64,000 nt of DNA from Piezodorus guildinii. Lineage: Eukaryota; Arthropoda; Insecta; Hemiptera; Pentatomidae. How positions within the stretch are numbered: position 1 is the first letter of the stretch; each line of letters begins with the position of its first letter. The translations under genes were made by a program, and so were the position numbers. The notes below the pieces were generated by a model. It worked only from the letters and a program-made list of their open reading frames with translations, ran no database searches and had not been told where the DNA came from. Shown in pieces: positions 11,976 to 23,125 of the stretch. The stretch is from positions 88,581,169 through 88,645,168 of the forward strand of contig CM041292.1 in the NCBI GenBank assembly GCA_023052935.1, given 5' to 3'.

Positions 11976-14900
11976 ATCGTACTAAGGATTTTTGTTAGGA
12001 TGAAACCTACGTGATATTAGAAGAAGAAAATAAACTTTATTTACATTTTTACATATTGACAAAAAATTTATAAATGATTTCGGATGAGACATCCTTACAA
12101 TCATCAAATGTTTGGTTCATTTGGTAGTTATAATCTAATTATCTAATCTATAATTAGTGGTAAAATTAAATTGATATTAACTATGGTAGTAGGAAAAACT
12201 AGATAAAAAACCTACATATAATACGTGATATTACAAAACTTTTAATTATACCATATAATGCTTAGTTAAAATTGTTACCGTTGTTTTTGTGAATATTGTA
12301 AAATAACATGTAATGGAGTGGTACTTTTGGTAAATTCGAAAAAAAAAGTTTTTTTTATCATCTATGGTACATACATATCTTAAAGTGTATTTTTATTACT
12401 TGTCGCACACACACAAACATACCATTTTATGAGATCTCGACTCCTGGGTCTTAAATAATGTATTTTTGTAGGAATTCGAAACTTTTCGCAATTCTTTTTT
12501 TACTTTTCTTTTCATATAAATAAGTAAAATGTAAAAAAAAAAAAGTTATATATTTAAAAGTTCTGACTTTTCTTTTTCATCTAATCATTAGCCTTGAGGA
12601 ATATAGCAATATGTTTTCATTATGCAACATCCTCGACTAATCCAGTTTATGATACAGGATCGTTTAGGTGTTCTTGGTGGAGGAATAAACAGATGAGCTT
12701 ACTCGTTTTTCAATGATTTATTATCAAACTACTCTCAAAAATTTGGCTTTTTTAAAATAATAAATTATTTTTGTATATATTGTATGAATGTGTATCACAT
12801 CACTATTCGCTGTTCATTATGAAACAAATCTGTAATAAATCTCAATAGATAAAAAAAATAAAAATACAAAATAAATAAATAATAAACCTGAAAAAAGATT
12901 ACATAATATTTGTGCATTTGATTCCCGATGATGTTTGTACGTTTGTGCCCAAAACAATTTTATTTTGGAATAACCTTCTTTAAATATATCTTGATTTTAG
13001 GAAAAATTGTACAAAAGTAAATAAATAATAACCTACACCATTTTTTTCTCATGTAATTAAAGAAATCTATGTATGTATGTCAATTAATAAGGAAGACCTC
13101 TTGATTAGTAATTTATACATATAATAATGTTTTAAAGAACAAGTGATTTGTTTTGAAATCAGTCAATTTTGTTCTTCATGTGTCTACTAGCGACTCGCCC
13201 TTGTTTCGCACAGGTGCAATTTAAATATGGTGTCATTTTTGTTTATAAAAGTTCATTTCGACCAATTAAAAGTTTATAACTTTGGTATGATAAGTTTATC
13301 GTAACGAAAAGTGCACTGATGAAGAAAATATAAAGTTATTATATAACGTCTATGAATTCTTATATTTAATCATCGGCAGAAATTAGAAATTTAAATCGGT
13401 CAAAAAATTAAAAATCGGTTTAGTCATTTGTTTTTTATGTTTAAAGGTTCCTATTTTAACTGGTTTATTACTATTTTAAATTTCATAAGAACTTTTTGTA
13501 AATAAATTTTAGTGTTTTTAAGCTCCTTAGTTTCCTCGTGAGACCCATTCACTTTGCAGTAAAACTACTTTTTTTTTTTTTTTTTTAAATGATCTAAAAG
13601 TAGAAGTAATTTTTAACAGTATTAGTTTATAACAACTTTTCCTTTATTTTAGCAACTTACGTTACGATTTGGTACATAATATTTTTTCTAAAATCTTGTA
13701 TATGAATCACCATAAACTCCCTAATCCAGAACATTACAAATAAACACATACATCTTTCTATTAAATTTCCCGACTTTATTTATTGCATATCAACTTTTCT
13801 AAAATCTTGAGCTTTCCAACGGTATATTTTACGTCTATGTTACTACTTATATTTTAGGAACAATTTTTTATGACAACCATAGAAAATTTATTTTTCCCGT
13901 TAAAGAAAAGCTAAATTTCAATTGTTTTTACTTATAAGCTTTTAGGAAACAATGCCCTAAATGGTGGTGAAAACCCTATTAAAATCCGTCCAGTGGTTAA
14001 GAAAGTTAGCGAAACCTAAACCTCGTAATCATTTTATATATAGAGAGATTAATAATTTACATATTTGTGTAAATAATATAATTATGCCGCATCTATTTTC
14101 AGGACGGAACGCCATCCAGCACTTTGGCTCCTTTGACGAACATGCTACTGCTAGTGTCTATAATAGCATCGCGAGGAATTGTATATTGGGCACTCAATAT
14201 ATGCATCCTTTTTTACATCTTCGTGACAGCCACTATGCGACTCTTCAAAGCTGTAAGTTATGAAATTGGTTTATAAATTTGGTTAGTGAAGAAGTTCTTT
14301 CCGTTTTCCGGGGAGGGAGAAATCCCTTTTATTATAGACATAGAATTTAATTTAATCAGCCATTGTATTGACCAATATTTAGCAATGATTTGTTTCCGTT
14401 ACTTGGATAATGCCAACCTCTCTGGTGTTTAAGGTCAAGATAACTGATCTATGTGATTTTTGATGCCATGTTCGTTTTCTAAAATCAATTATATTATAGA
14501 AAAGTAAACATGATTATGAATAGAATAATTGGAACTGTCTCTTCTCTTTTCTTATATTTTTATTAATTTAACATAAATAAAACTTTAACGACGTTTCGAG
14601 GTATTTTTTTTGCCCCATCATCAGATTATCCAATAAACATAAATATTTCCATATCGCACAAAATATTGGTTCATATTATCATCTCTTTATTCATATATAT
14701 CATTTATATAAAAATAATTTCGTCAATGATTGTTAAAAAAAATTTATTTCACTATCGCATAAACTAAAATTGTTTAAACATTTATACTGCTATTTAAATG
14801 CAAGTATGAAGCAGACTTGAAGGTGTGCATAATCGAGACCCCCATATCTGATGCATAGCATTGAAGTCACCTCCAGCTATGAAACGTCTTCCCAGTTGTT

Positions 14901-17005
14901 GAAAAAAGCTGCAAAACATTTTAGATGTCAGCCTATACCGAGAGGGAGAACAGACAGCTGAACTGCTTATTTTTTTAGTTTATCTTTTTGTCTGCAGCTG
15001 ACACTGTAAACTGTTAAATGTATGGAAATTAAATCAACCAATTTTCGATTTTTAAAAATAACAAAAAATGGGTGAATCGTACTTCAATGGACAAGTCCTA
15101 AGGGAAATAAATGATAAAACTCTATCTAATAATCAAATGCATAGTGCCTCATTTCTACATTCTGTAATCTAAACCTGCAGGAAGTTTGTTTGTTGAAGAG
15201 AAAAAGGCAATTTATATAAATAATGTAATTTAGTTTGTCTGAATCCATTTTTATTGTATTTATTTATTTTTTTAAAGGTTTTTTTGAAGGATTTCTTTTT
15301 TCTAATTTTTTCCGCTCAAAAATTCACTCCAAAGTCATGTCAACTACACGTGTTCATTGCATACTAAATTAAATAAAGATAATATTTCTTTAAAACATTA
15401 ATTTGGACAAAAATTAGTATTATAAATTTTCTGTCACGTCCTCTAAAATTATTTCTTCCAAATTTAATCTCTTTTTTTGTCAGTATTTAGTAATTGTTTG
15501 TATATTTCTTTTGTAAATTTAATCCTCTACAAGATTGGTTATCATGCATTTCACTATAAACGGCACTAAATAAAAGTTACTAAGACTAAATTATAGGTGG
15601 AATAATCAGGAATCAGTCATTTTTGAATTTTTTTAATTTTGCCAACGTTTCGGCTCAAGCTTGTGAGCCATCATCAGGGCATTACTGAGCCATGTCCAAG
15701 CATTAACTACTAGAGCAGAAACTATAATAGTTTCTACAGTCGACTATACATCCTCAATATAAGACTAAATTGTGACATAACTCATCTTTTACGGTTTTTT
15801 GCCATTATGTCAGATTTTGACCGCCCTGTATCTCATAAGCTGTTCTTACTACTTCAATATGTTATGTACAGAACTTGCATCAAATTTAATGGTCTTTGAA
15901 ATTGCTAAGTACAATGTTTTGCATAAAATCCACTGGAAGCGGGTTATTTAGGAACAACTGAAAAAAAAAGTGCTTTTATTAACCGTTTTTTCACCGCACA
16001 AGGTCATAGAGTGTGAAAACTTGGGTTTTAAACAGGGGGTCACTGACCCATTGTATGTACTGATATACAACCATAACTAAAAATAAAAATTACCCAACCT
16101 TTTTTTCTAACAAAATACTATCTCATCTGTTATCAGCCACATCGGTTGAGAGCGAACGAGATTGGTAAATTTTCGCTTTGTCTTCCATTTTTTAAAATTT
16201 CCTTTTGCAATAGTCATGAAAGGTATGGAGCTGTTTTCTCCTTCAAGAACCATGTGTAAATTGATCAATAATTGACAATTACTGTCACCCTACGAGCTTC
16301 AATGAGGAGAGAGTTTCAATGAGATAAAGATTTTGACGGGGACTATACCTTGTAATCACCAACTTGTTAGAAATAAAAATAAACCTTCACGGTGACTAAT
16401 TGAATAATAAAGCCGTCATTATTGAAAATCTATTTTGGCGTTCATTAAAAAAAATTTTTTTTCATTGTAATGCTACAGTCCTAAATTTCGTCTATCCAGA
16501 TTTTATTAAGATAGGGATCATTAAGGAGTGAGTGAGTACCTGACATCGCACAGGCTCGGGACCACCCTTTCACGTTCCTTCTTCCACCTTCCCGAAGGAC
16601 GGCATAAGCCAAGGATATTTTACTCCCTTTAAAAAATTCGATGGCCACCTACCTGGTTTGAACCTTTGACCTTGGCAACAGAAGGATTTTATGCTAGCCA
16701 CAACACCACTGGTGACCCCCCTCCCCCTACCTTTAAAGACCTATTAACGAACAGTTTTAACTCATTAATGTTCTTGTAAACACACCGCAATCGGATAATA
16801 AAACAAATTGATATTTTGTGAAAATTATTTTAGTTACACAATCAATGATCTTTAAGATTTATGTAACGCCATAATGGTTAAAAACCTATTCTTTTCCCTA
16901 CTTAATATTCCAGAATTAATTAAATTGGATTTTATTTTTCAGTGTAGGAAGTTGGATGAAGATAAGAACAGAATGAATGGCAATGTTAACGCAGCTTATG
17001 AGTAA
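4529..17005 (+). CDS. Unrecognised four-span membrane protein gene, five 3' coding exons
   Basis: Five exons with clean GT-AG borders and matching phases: 4529-4654, 8566-8700, 10872-10996, 14103-14252 and 16943-17005 (stop TAA at 17003-17005; AATAAA at 17051). Together they give about 199 residues. Predicted membrane spans are LWVGLSILAILTYSCNF (exon 1), LILLVSFEFTFNFLLSIVSL (exon 2), FLGWLYSFLFLGFAVSV (exon 3) and a long hydrophobic stretch in exon 4 (MLLLVSIIASRGIVYWALN onward). A hydrophilic loop after span 1 (CNFEPREQMSENPSF, DSQCWSSLPDRK) contains two Cys, and the tail is short and charged (CRKLDEDKNRMNGNVNAAYE). The first exon begins with two bases of a split codon, so the start and any N-terminal sequence are upstream and unseen. 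I do not recognise the family; a small tetraspan arthropod protein is the safest description. Codons in these exons are less AT-rich than the introns, which supports real coding. Confidence 0.75.
4925..5757. mobile_element. Hairpin MITE with ~170-bp inverted repeats
   Basis: Bases 4930-5095 are repeated, inverted, at about 5590-5755: CCTCTGTGAAGTTGG matches CCAACTTCACAGAGG, and TAGTTTAAGCCACTCAA matches its complement near 5620. Inside, a second block (GTTTTTAGTCGGAGTTCTGT) occurs as a direct repeat at about 5150 and 5458. It is non-coding and lies in the first intron of the membrane-protein gene. The superfamily is unknown because exact ends and target duplication could not be fixed. Confidence 0.6.
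5760..6700. other. Intronic AT-rich sequence with simple repeats
   Basis: Contains an imperfect (TTA)n run near 5803-5832 and A-rich tracts near 5858-5883. Nothing else is recognisable. Confidence 0.5.
6822..7715 (+). repeat. Interspersed repeat A, most complete uninterrupted copy
   Basis: Non-coding repeat of about 0.9 kb. It opens at a perfect 18-bp palindrome CTTACTATATATAGTAAG (6826-6843) and ends around the block TGTTGCCCGCACCAG (about 7684-7698). Matching sequence occurs inverted at 23533-26062 and 26367-29545, and a fragment in the same orientation at about 21776-21960. This copy has neither the foldback insertion nor the R1 insertion found in the others, so it serves as an empty site. 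The part at 6717-6821 may or may not belong to it. The repeat class is unknown. Confidence 0.7.
7716..8165 (+). other. Moderately GC-richer stretch, no clear gene
   Basis: Around 7850-8160 the base composition is less AT-rich than the surrounding intron, and short open stretches exist in two frames, but stops interrupt both. No motif is recognisable. It may be an old retroelement fragment. Confidence 0.3.
9334..9592 (+). repeat. SINE-A copy, near full length
   Basis: Starts with a tRNA-like head (GTCACCTGTGG, degenerate A box, GGAACCAAATCC as a decayed B box), then the CCCTTCGGAGGGGACG block, CAATCCTGTGCAATC, the GTAGCACCGTCCGATTAG block and GTGACGTTAAATGAATAAA at the 3' end. It lies in an intron of the membrane-protein gene. 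Confidence 0.7.
9600..9950 (+). pseudogene. Decayed C-terminal end of a non-LTR reverse transcriptase
   Basis: Translates, with stops and shifts, to a tail of the type GRPTKK, then IDYISKLWQKS, followed by a short basic end. This resembles the last part of RTE-like and jockey-like ORF2 proteins (GRP-x-x-RW and what follows), as in the much better copy ending at 37406. Only the extreme C-terminus is left. Confidence 0.5.
10017..10449. mobile_element. Possible 433-bp MITE with ~20-bp terminal inverted repeats
   Basis: The left end AGAGCTGTCCGAAGGAACCC is an imperfect inverted match (about 16 of 20) to the right end GGACTTCTTTGGACAGCTCT (10430-10449). The interior is non-coding and AT-rich. I could not identify a target duplication, so the class is open. 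Confidence 0.4.
11230..11630 (+). other. GC-richer island inside an intron
   Basis: A sharply less AT-rich block in AT-rich intron, with CCCCTTGG, GGCCCCCCGG and a partly repeated GAGTGAGTC / GAGTGAGTCGGGTTCC pair near 11477-11515. No long reading frame was found. It could be an LTR or the start of an LTR element, but no partner LTR is visible. Confidence 0.35.
11905..11973. repeat. (AT)n microsatellite
   Basis: Uninterrupted alternating AT of about 69 bp. Simple repeat within the intron. Confidence 0.95.
13187..14049 (+). repeat. Interspersed repeat with CTACTAGCGACTCGCCC start
   Basis: Begins with CTACTAGCGACTCGCCC and ends near a TTTTATATATAGAGAG motif, with AAATCCGTCCAGTGGTTAAG shortly before the end. 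This layout (start block, 'CCAGTGGTTAAG' block, TATATA-rich end) resembles interspersed repeats I have seen widely in arthropod DNA, but I will not name the family. Only one copy lies in this window, so its limits are approximate. It ends just before exon 4 of the membrane-protein gene. Confidence 0.45.
14588..14626 (-). repeat. Hammerhead-like / Penelope-like end motif (weak stem)
   Basis: On the minus strand: CTGATGATGGGGC, loop, then CCTCGAAACGTCG. The core CTGATGA plus GAAAC spacing matches the other copies, but the stem between them is poorly paired. Confidence 0.45.
15641..15680 (-). repeat. Hammerhead-like / Penelope-like end motif (perfect stem)
   Basis: On the minus strand: CTGATGAT, then stem GGCTC / GAGCC closed by a short loop, then GAAAC and GTTGGC. 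The five-pair stem between CTGATGA and GAAA is the arrangement of hammerhead stem II. Known hammerheads of this kind occur in the terminal repeats of Penelope-like elements. Whether this one can cleave is not shown. Confidence 0.55.
16478..16718 (-). repeat. SINE-A copy
   Basis: Inverted copy: GGTCACCAGTGGTG head at about 16718, GGTTCAAACC B box near 16660, CTTCGGGAAGG block near 16595, AGCCTGTGCGATGTC near 16545. It lies upstream of the last exon of the membrane-protein gene. Confidence 0.75.
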
Positions 17006-17059
17006 GGATACTGTCCAATATTGATATACATATATTTAATAATTTAATTTAATAAATAC

Positions 17060-18280
17060 TTTATAAACTAATGATGTAAAATAAAACAATTCTAGCATAA
17101 GAAATATTTCGAGACCAGGTGCATTATCTTCCCGGAGAAAGCAGGACATTTATGGGAGATTCTGAAATCATAGTTTATATATGTTCTAATCAAAGAAATG
17201 CATATTTGTATATATACTCATAATCATTCCTATGATTGAATTGAAAGTTGTACAGCAAATGTGGTCAATTTATCACAATAAATACTGATTAAAATATAAA
17301 AACATAACCCATTAAGGGATACAATACGCTGTCTCTTTCCATTTCCACTTCCTTCGATGGCTCCATTTCCTTATGGAGTAAGTCTTAAATTTTATTTTTA
17401 TATTGACATGAAGATTTAGTAGTGTTTTGCCCCAAAAATGGTTACGAATGAAAAAAAATAACACATTACTAACGAAAAATATTTTACTCCTAAAAAACAC
17501 AAGTCTCAACACCTTCTGAATATTATTATTATTTCCAAAATATGCTTTTAATGGCCATCGAACAAACTACCAAACCACTAGTGAAACTGGAAAATTTACT
17601 GAGAAAGATCATGGGGTATGGAAGAGTGAAGAGCAAATTCTAAATGTGTAATGTCATGTGTACCTCGATGAAATGACTTTTTGTCAAAATTTAAAAGTAC
17701 CTAATGATTTCTTGTAAAATACTATTTCGTTGCGTTCACCACTCTAAGTGGAACTGCTATAAACTATGATGTGTTGAAAAGATTTTTTTTTCTCCACATC
17801 TTTATCACATTCTTTAAGTAAAAGCAGTAGCGAGCTCTGTTTTTTTGAATCATAACTCTTCTTACGATTTTTGAAAAATTAAGTTCAGAAGTTGTATCCC
17901 ATCGTAAATTGATAGTTAAGAGTTGCAGCATTGACCACAATTATATATTTGATTTATAAATAGCTTTGATAAGAAGTGTTATAAATATTGTGTCAAAAAT
18001 GAACATTTGATTCATTTTATTTCCTGCTATATTATTCTAAAGGGAGTTGTCTCAGAATAGTAAAATAATTTATTATTAGTGACGAAGTAGAGCAAATGAA
18101 CTTGGTTATTAGCTAAGCATGATTTTTCTTTAGAATATATGCAAGATGTAAAGCTAAAATATCGTACAGCTGTATTCTATCAAAATGCATTTTACAAATA
18201 TTTTAACACAATTTTTTTTATGTGGTGCATAAATCTAAAGTTATATTAATCTGTTACTTAATTATTTATTGAGAGAAGTT
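17060..18280. other. Intergenic AT-rich stretch
   Basis: 3' flank of the membrane-protein gene. I see no gene, RNA or repeat in it. Confidence 0.4.
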
Positions 18281-18284
18281 AGTT

Positions 18285-18512
18285 CCGGGTGCAGTCGAAA
18301 TAACACACAATAAAGCTATAAATTTAATAAACTGGTGCCGACGATTCGGCCTAAATTATAAGCGTTCTTCAGGGCGTGATTATTGCATCATTGTTCTGAC
18401 GCTCTCCTTTATTCGCCCTGAAGAAGGCTTATAATTTAGGCCGAAACGTAGGCACCAGTTTATATCTTTATTGTGTGTTCTTTTGAATGCACCCTGAACT
18501 AACTTCTCTCAC
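18285..18512. mobile_element. Palindromic Penelope-like end pair
   Basis: Two inverted copies of one terminal unit face each other. The left (minus) motif is at 18336-18375 and the right (plus) motif at 18415-18458; each has CCCTGAAGAA, a GGC/GCC-based stem and CGAA(A/T)CGT, then GGCACCAG. Outside, ACACACAATAAAG and its complement CTTTATTGTGTGT, plus GAAGTTAGTTC / GAACTAACTTC, extend the arms to about 100 bp. The spacer contains no coding sequence. A related single arm is at 41500-41600. Confidence 0.6.
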
Positions 18513-19074
18513 TTACTCACACAGTCAACCATTCTCAATTCACTGTTATTATTTATTATTGTAAAATATTCTAAAACATATTCCTTGTCGCTATTATTTC
18601 TTATAACGTTAAAATAATACACATGTTTCTGCTATCTAATCATAATGTGTGCTCTTGAGACCGTTATCAAAGGCAGGCTACAAGCTGCCCATTGATTAGA
18701 ACCCTTGAAACAGTTTCTGTTATTGACCCCATTATTTTCAATCCTAATAATTTTGAACATTTTTCTTATTTAGTTGCAAAATTAAAAATGTGCAATAAAA
18801 AAAAAAAAAAAAAAAAATGTGCAATGAGCTCTAATGGTTCTGTTTTGATTTCTGGTTGTAATTGGAAAAATTGTTTCAGTTATGAGCTCATAAATATATT
18901 TAACTGGTTTGGTTATTCGAGATTTTAAGTCTATAAGAATTATCAATTTATTAAACTTGAATTATTAATCCTACAAATCAAATTTCAATCCGTAAGCGGG
19001 TTGAAATCTATTCCGTAGTGGTTTTAAATAAAAAATCTTTACCTTCCCTTACACACAACATTGATAGCCTAAAT

Positions 19075-20224
19075 CAATGGTTCCCAACTAATTTTTTTGC
19101 GGACCCCTTAATTCAAAAAGCATATATGAACCCAAGTATACTTCCGGATATATCCCTCATCCGGTTTCATCTGCATAACACACAAGACATGAAAATTGCA
19201 GTTATTTCCTAAAAGAATTAATTGTAAGTTCATATTTAATTTCATTCTATCTTCCCATTCAAACATACTAAAACATTTCCTTCCATGACGTTAAAAAAAA
19301 AAAAAATAAATAAAAAATAACATAGTAAAAAACACAATAATATATTTCAATGTAATTATAATCGAGTAAATTACTAAATAATAAAATGGACATTAGCACT
19401 TATCGCAAACCATCGTCTTAAATTTAAATCGCATCCGACAGAGAAACATTTTGTGATTGAAATAATGACAATTTAGTGATCCAAGATAGTCTATGCTAGA
19501 CCTAGGCTCTAAAAACCTGACAATCGGCAACATATTGTACTCAATGGATTACTAAAAATTATATTGGGTTGTCCGTAAAGTTCGTAAAGAAATCTGGACA
19601 AAAATTAAAATTGATGAACAGCTTAAAATTTATTCAAACTACAAAATAGTTACCACACGTCATAATATCTTGGTTGATCTTCCGAATTGAAATCTTCTGA
19701 TCTAAACAACGAAAACTACTTCTTAACTTAGATATCGGTAATTGAATTACTGCCATACACGGCACCAATCTTTCAAGCAGTTTGGGTTGCGTATATCCCT
19801 TTTTTAAAAAAAGACTAGCATTATATGCCGAAAATGAACTGAATCGTCACTCATGTTAGTTTGCAATAAGCTACACTACTGAGAATTAATAAAGACGAAT
19901 GTAGTGTGTAAGCAAAGTTAATTCCATGAGGATTAAAGGCATGTAAATAAACATTAGCTTTGTGTTTCATTTTGAGTAGACAAAATGAAAGAAAATTTTA
20001 TTTTAAAAATCTCTACGAAATTTTCGGACAACCCAATAAATATAAGTACCTGTTAACTATCAGTTACCTTGCGTAATCTGTGCTGGGAGTGATTCTTGTT
20101 ATAAGTCAAGGCTTGTAAATATTTTTCGTCAAGGTTATTTAAAATAACCATTGGCATCTCGCGGACCCTCTATGCATCGTCAACGAACCTCTAGGGGTCC
20201 GCGGCCAGTTGTTGGGAACCATTG
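19075..20224. mobile_element. Non-autonomous hAT element
   Basis: Starts CAATGGTTCCCAAC and ends GTTGGGAACCATTG, a perfect 14-bp terminal inverted repeat of the CAGTGGTTCCCAAC type seen in many hAT elements. The flanks are GCCTAAAT (19067-19074) and GCCTACAG (20225-20232), a 6/8 match to the 8-bp duplication expected of hAT. GCGGACCCC near the left end and GGGGTCCGCGG near the right end continue the inverted symmetry. There is no transposase. A mariner-type MITE is inserted inside (19564-20036), so hAT length without it is about 675 bp. Confidence 0.8.
19564..20036. mobile_element. Mariner-type MITE nested in the hAT element
   Basis: Terminal inverted repeats begin TTGGGTTGTCCG and end CGGACAACCCAA, with similarity extending to roughly 30 bp (AAAGTTCGTAAAGA / TCTACGAAATTTT). 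It is flanked on both sides by TA (19562-19563 and 20037-20038), as expected for Tc1/mariner. The 473-bp interior has no transposase reading frame. It is younger than the hAT copy it interrupts. Confidence 0.85.
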
Positions 20225-20365
20225 GCCTACAGGATTAACCGTCATGTTTGGGTTAATTGTGAAAGTTAAGGACGTTAAAGTCTTCGTTTTCTCCTTCCCT
20301 CCTCTAAAACAGTGTCTGTCCTATTTTCAATATGATAATGAATGCCTCTAATTAGTTACTTTTTG

Positions 20366-20771
20366 AAGGGAAGACGAAAGAGGCCTACCAGCCCATACCG
20401 CGGTAAGTAGGTGGCCTGGTGTTGGCAGGTCTCTTTGGAGGAACTTCAAACCCAACCATCATGAAGCAGGAAGGGACCAATGGAGCCAAGATTCCGTCCG
20501 CAGAGATAAGTCAGCCTTCGGGGCGAGGGAAGAGCTGAAACAGAGGCCAGGTTTTAGAGACGCCTTCAGCTACACGGAAGCTCGACGATCGCGGGAGTGG
20601 GATGCCGATCCCAGGAGCAGCCCTGGGCCCAGCAGGACGCAGCCCAAGGTGCAGAGGGAGAGGAGGGAGTCCAGTCCTACCAGGCCCAACTCCCTACAGG
20701 AAGCCATCTTGACGATAAAACCTCTACGCCAAGTGCGGCCCAAGATTCCAGATATGCAAAATAGGTACTGA
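20366..20771 (+). other. GC-rich, coding-like island of unknown origin
   Basis: An open frame of about 135 codons without an internal ATG runs from about 20366 to TGA at 20769-20771. Reading from ERGLPAHTAVSRWPGVG it is rich in Arg, Ser, Pro and Glu, and hydrophilic (for example GFRDAFSYTEARRSREWDAD, then SSPGPSRTQPK, then MQNRY at the end). Its base composition differs strongly from the AT-rich flanks. No start codon, acceptor site or known domain was found. It could be an isolated exon, or a piece of a gag/ORF1-type protein of a mobile element; I cannot tell which. Confidence 0.45.
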
Positions 20772-21697
20772 GATGTTACTCTGAAAAAAAGAAGAAGAAT
20801 TTAGATGATATGGAGTCTAAAGGAGTGTAAATACAGAGACAGAGATAGAAACCAATTTTACACTGAAATACACTAACAAAATAAATTAAAATTATTTATT
20901 AATATGTGCAATTCATTTTATATTCAATTATTTTTATCAAGTTACTTTTGAAATTATTATACCCTCAAATATGTAAATAATTTTAATATATATTTAATTA
21001 TATTGTGTTACAGATTAATTAATTTATTTCTTCTCAGGTACCCAGGTGGTAAAAAAAAATCATATTCCTAAGCAGACCATAAGAAGTAACAAAAAAAAAA
21101 TACAATAAAAAAAATATCCCAAATACTACTTCTTTATATTATGATTATAATGTAATAACAATAATAATAAGTAATAATAATCCTCATGGAATATTTAATT
21201 TAGAAAATGATATTGCTATTATTTTCAACAGCAATAACGCAAATAAAAATTGTCGCCACCAATTACATCTGACAAATGTAAAAGTAGCTTCTATAAAAAA
21301 GAAAAAAGAGAAACTATATATTTCATCGGTAACGCTACATCAGGAGATCTTAGGAAAGGAATGAACATTTGAAAAATTCTTTTTATAAAATTTTAAAAGA
21401 ATTAAAAATCAATTTTCGAGGAAATAGAAGTTTTGTTACTGAAGCTGGCGAGAACAAATACCTGAAAATTTCCCTTTACTTAATCGGCTAATACAAACAG
21501 TTTAATATTACAATATTTGTATACAAATTTGTTGTCCTTTATTTTTATGACTTCCAATATTTTTTAAGAAAGAGTCGCTCCACTCCCCAACATCTGCGTA
21601 GGCCCATTATAAGAACTGCAGTTTATTCAATAATAGTTTGATATAAATTATCTTAGTCTGACTTGTTATAATTTATTGTTAAATTAGTACAAACATT

Positions 21698-21730
21698 ACC
21701 AAAGTTTCGGTGTCTACCTCATCTTCAGCA
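21698..21730 (-). repeat. Degenerate hammerhead-like / Penelope-like end motif
   Basis: On the minus strand: CTGAAGATGAGGT, short loop, ACCGAAACTTTGG. A GGT/ACC stem sits between CTGA-GATG and GAAAC. Weaker core than at 15641 or 55261. Confidence 0.35.
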
Positions 21731-21775
21731 TATCTCATCTCTGGCTATTTTACTTTCACTTGCCTATTCATGAAA

Positions 21776-21960
21776 TATGTAGTAAGAGAAATTATTGCGA
21801 TTCGTGAAACTTTTCGACCGAAATACACGTTTTAGGGTCTCTTGAGTCCAAATGACCAAGTCCCGGAAAAAGGTCTGTGTGTGGTAACTCCTGGACGAAA
21901 ACGAAAAGTCCTATGAAACTGAAATTTCATATTTAAGACAACTATACACCCAAAATATTT
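21776..21960 (+). repeat. Interspersed repeat A, 5' fragment
   Basis: Matches about 6838-7020: ATTGCGAT, CGAAATACACGTTTTAGGGT, GACCAAGTCCCG, AAAGGTCTGTGTGTGGTAAC and ATGAAACTGAAATTTCATAT. It includes the short (GT)n stretch that in another copy is the R1 insertion site. Confidence 0.7.
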
Positions 21961-22021
21961 ATTCTATTTGACACTTCTCCGTCTATTTCACTAGATTTAT
22001 TGAAAATCGTTCTAAGATAGG

Positions 22022-22530
22022 TTAGGCATCCACATTTCCAATTACTTTTTCATTGCACTTTATTCTTGTATTGCTCAGATCCACTTCATCTCTGACAACA
22101 GCCATAAACTTTATCTTGCTGCTGTTAATACTTATTCCTTTGCGAGCGAGTTGTTCTTGCCACTCTATAATGACCTGTTGCATTTTTTCCTCAGGGTCTG
22201 TCACTAGCATAATATCGTCTGCATATAAAAAAGCCGGTACTTGCACTGTTCTCATGTTCCGCATACCGACCTCAATCTAAGCAGTTCTCCTGCATATTTT
22301 TGGATTTTGTCGATAACAATAATGTGCTGAGGCTGTGTCCTTGTTTCACACCTCTTTCCAATGTTCGGCTTGGACTCTCGGCCTTTGAGACGCATTATTC
22401 CTTTAGGGCTTTGATGTTGATTTAACCGCTTCCAGGAGGTCTGCAGGAATTCTTTTGGCTGTAGAATAGTGGTGTAAAGTTTGTATGTTCCTTGGGGTAA
22501 GCATATTGGTCTGTAGTACCACATTCTGTT
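22022..22530 (-). pseudogene. Non-LTR reverse transcriptase fragment
   Basis: On the minus strand FLYADDIMLVTDPEEKMQ (about 22232-22180) carries the YADD catalytic box of reverse transcriptases, followed by LARKGISINSSKIKFM, the usual 'G-L-x-I-N-x-x-K-(S/T)' block. Upstream the frame is broken. Only the palm region persists. The style is RTE-like or jockey-like. Confidence 0.7.
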
Positions 22531-23125
22531 GTACTCTCTTTCTTATGTATTGGCACAATGATATTATATTTCCATTCCAATATCTTTTAAAAAAGTGCTT
22601 GTAGTGATTTTAATATTTCATTACCTCCATATTAGATAACATTAAACGGTCAAAGGCTCTTTCTATGTCTTCCTATATCATATCGCATGTCTTTCCTATA
22701 TCATGTCTTTCTATATCATATCGCATCCTTCTCCTTCATCCTGCACAGATCTTAAATTATTCTGGCGAAATATTTTAACTATAAAAATAAACTATAAAAA
22801 TAAAATTTCCTAAAGATGGTTAGATCCCGAAATTTTGATAATATTTCTTTTTAATAATTATACATTGAATTATAAATAGGAAGAATAAAAATTTTACTTC
22901 AAATTTATAAAAAATATTATTGAAATTTCTTCGGAAAAAGGGTGTAAAAATTGGAACCACAGTTTCTTTTTGGCCTGCTGCATTATAATTTATGGAGCAC
23001 ATTCTCAATCAGTTTTTCTTTCTTTGAACCGAACTATATCACTAACAGTTATGAATTATGGAAAATTTATATTTTATTTAATAAAATAACCTAAACGCAT
23101 ATTTAGAAAAAATGTCACAAAATAT

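Noticed and set aside
12000..13180. Search for further exons between 10996 and 14103
   Set aside because: Exons 3 and 4 of the tetraspan gene already join in phase, and no additional conserved frame was seen.
13961..14263. Hundred-codon frame across 14103-14252
   Set aside because: Wrong frame; the same bases are exon 4 of the tetraspan gene in a frame with proper splice sites and membrane-span content.
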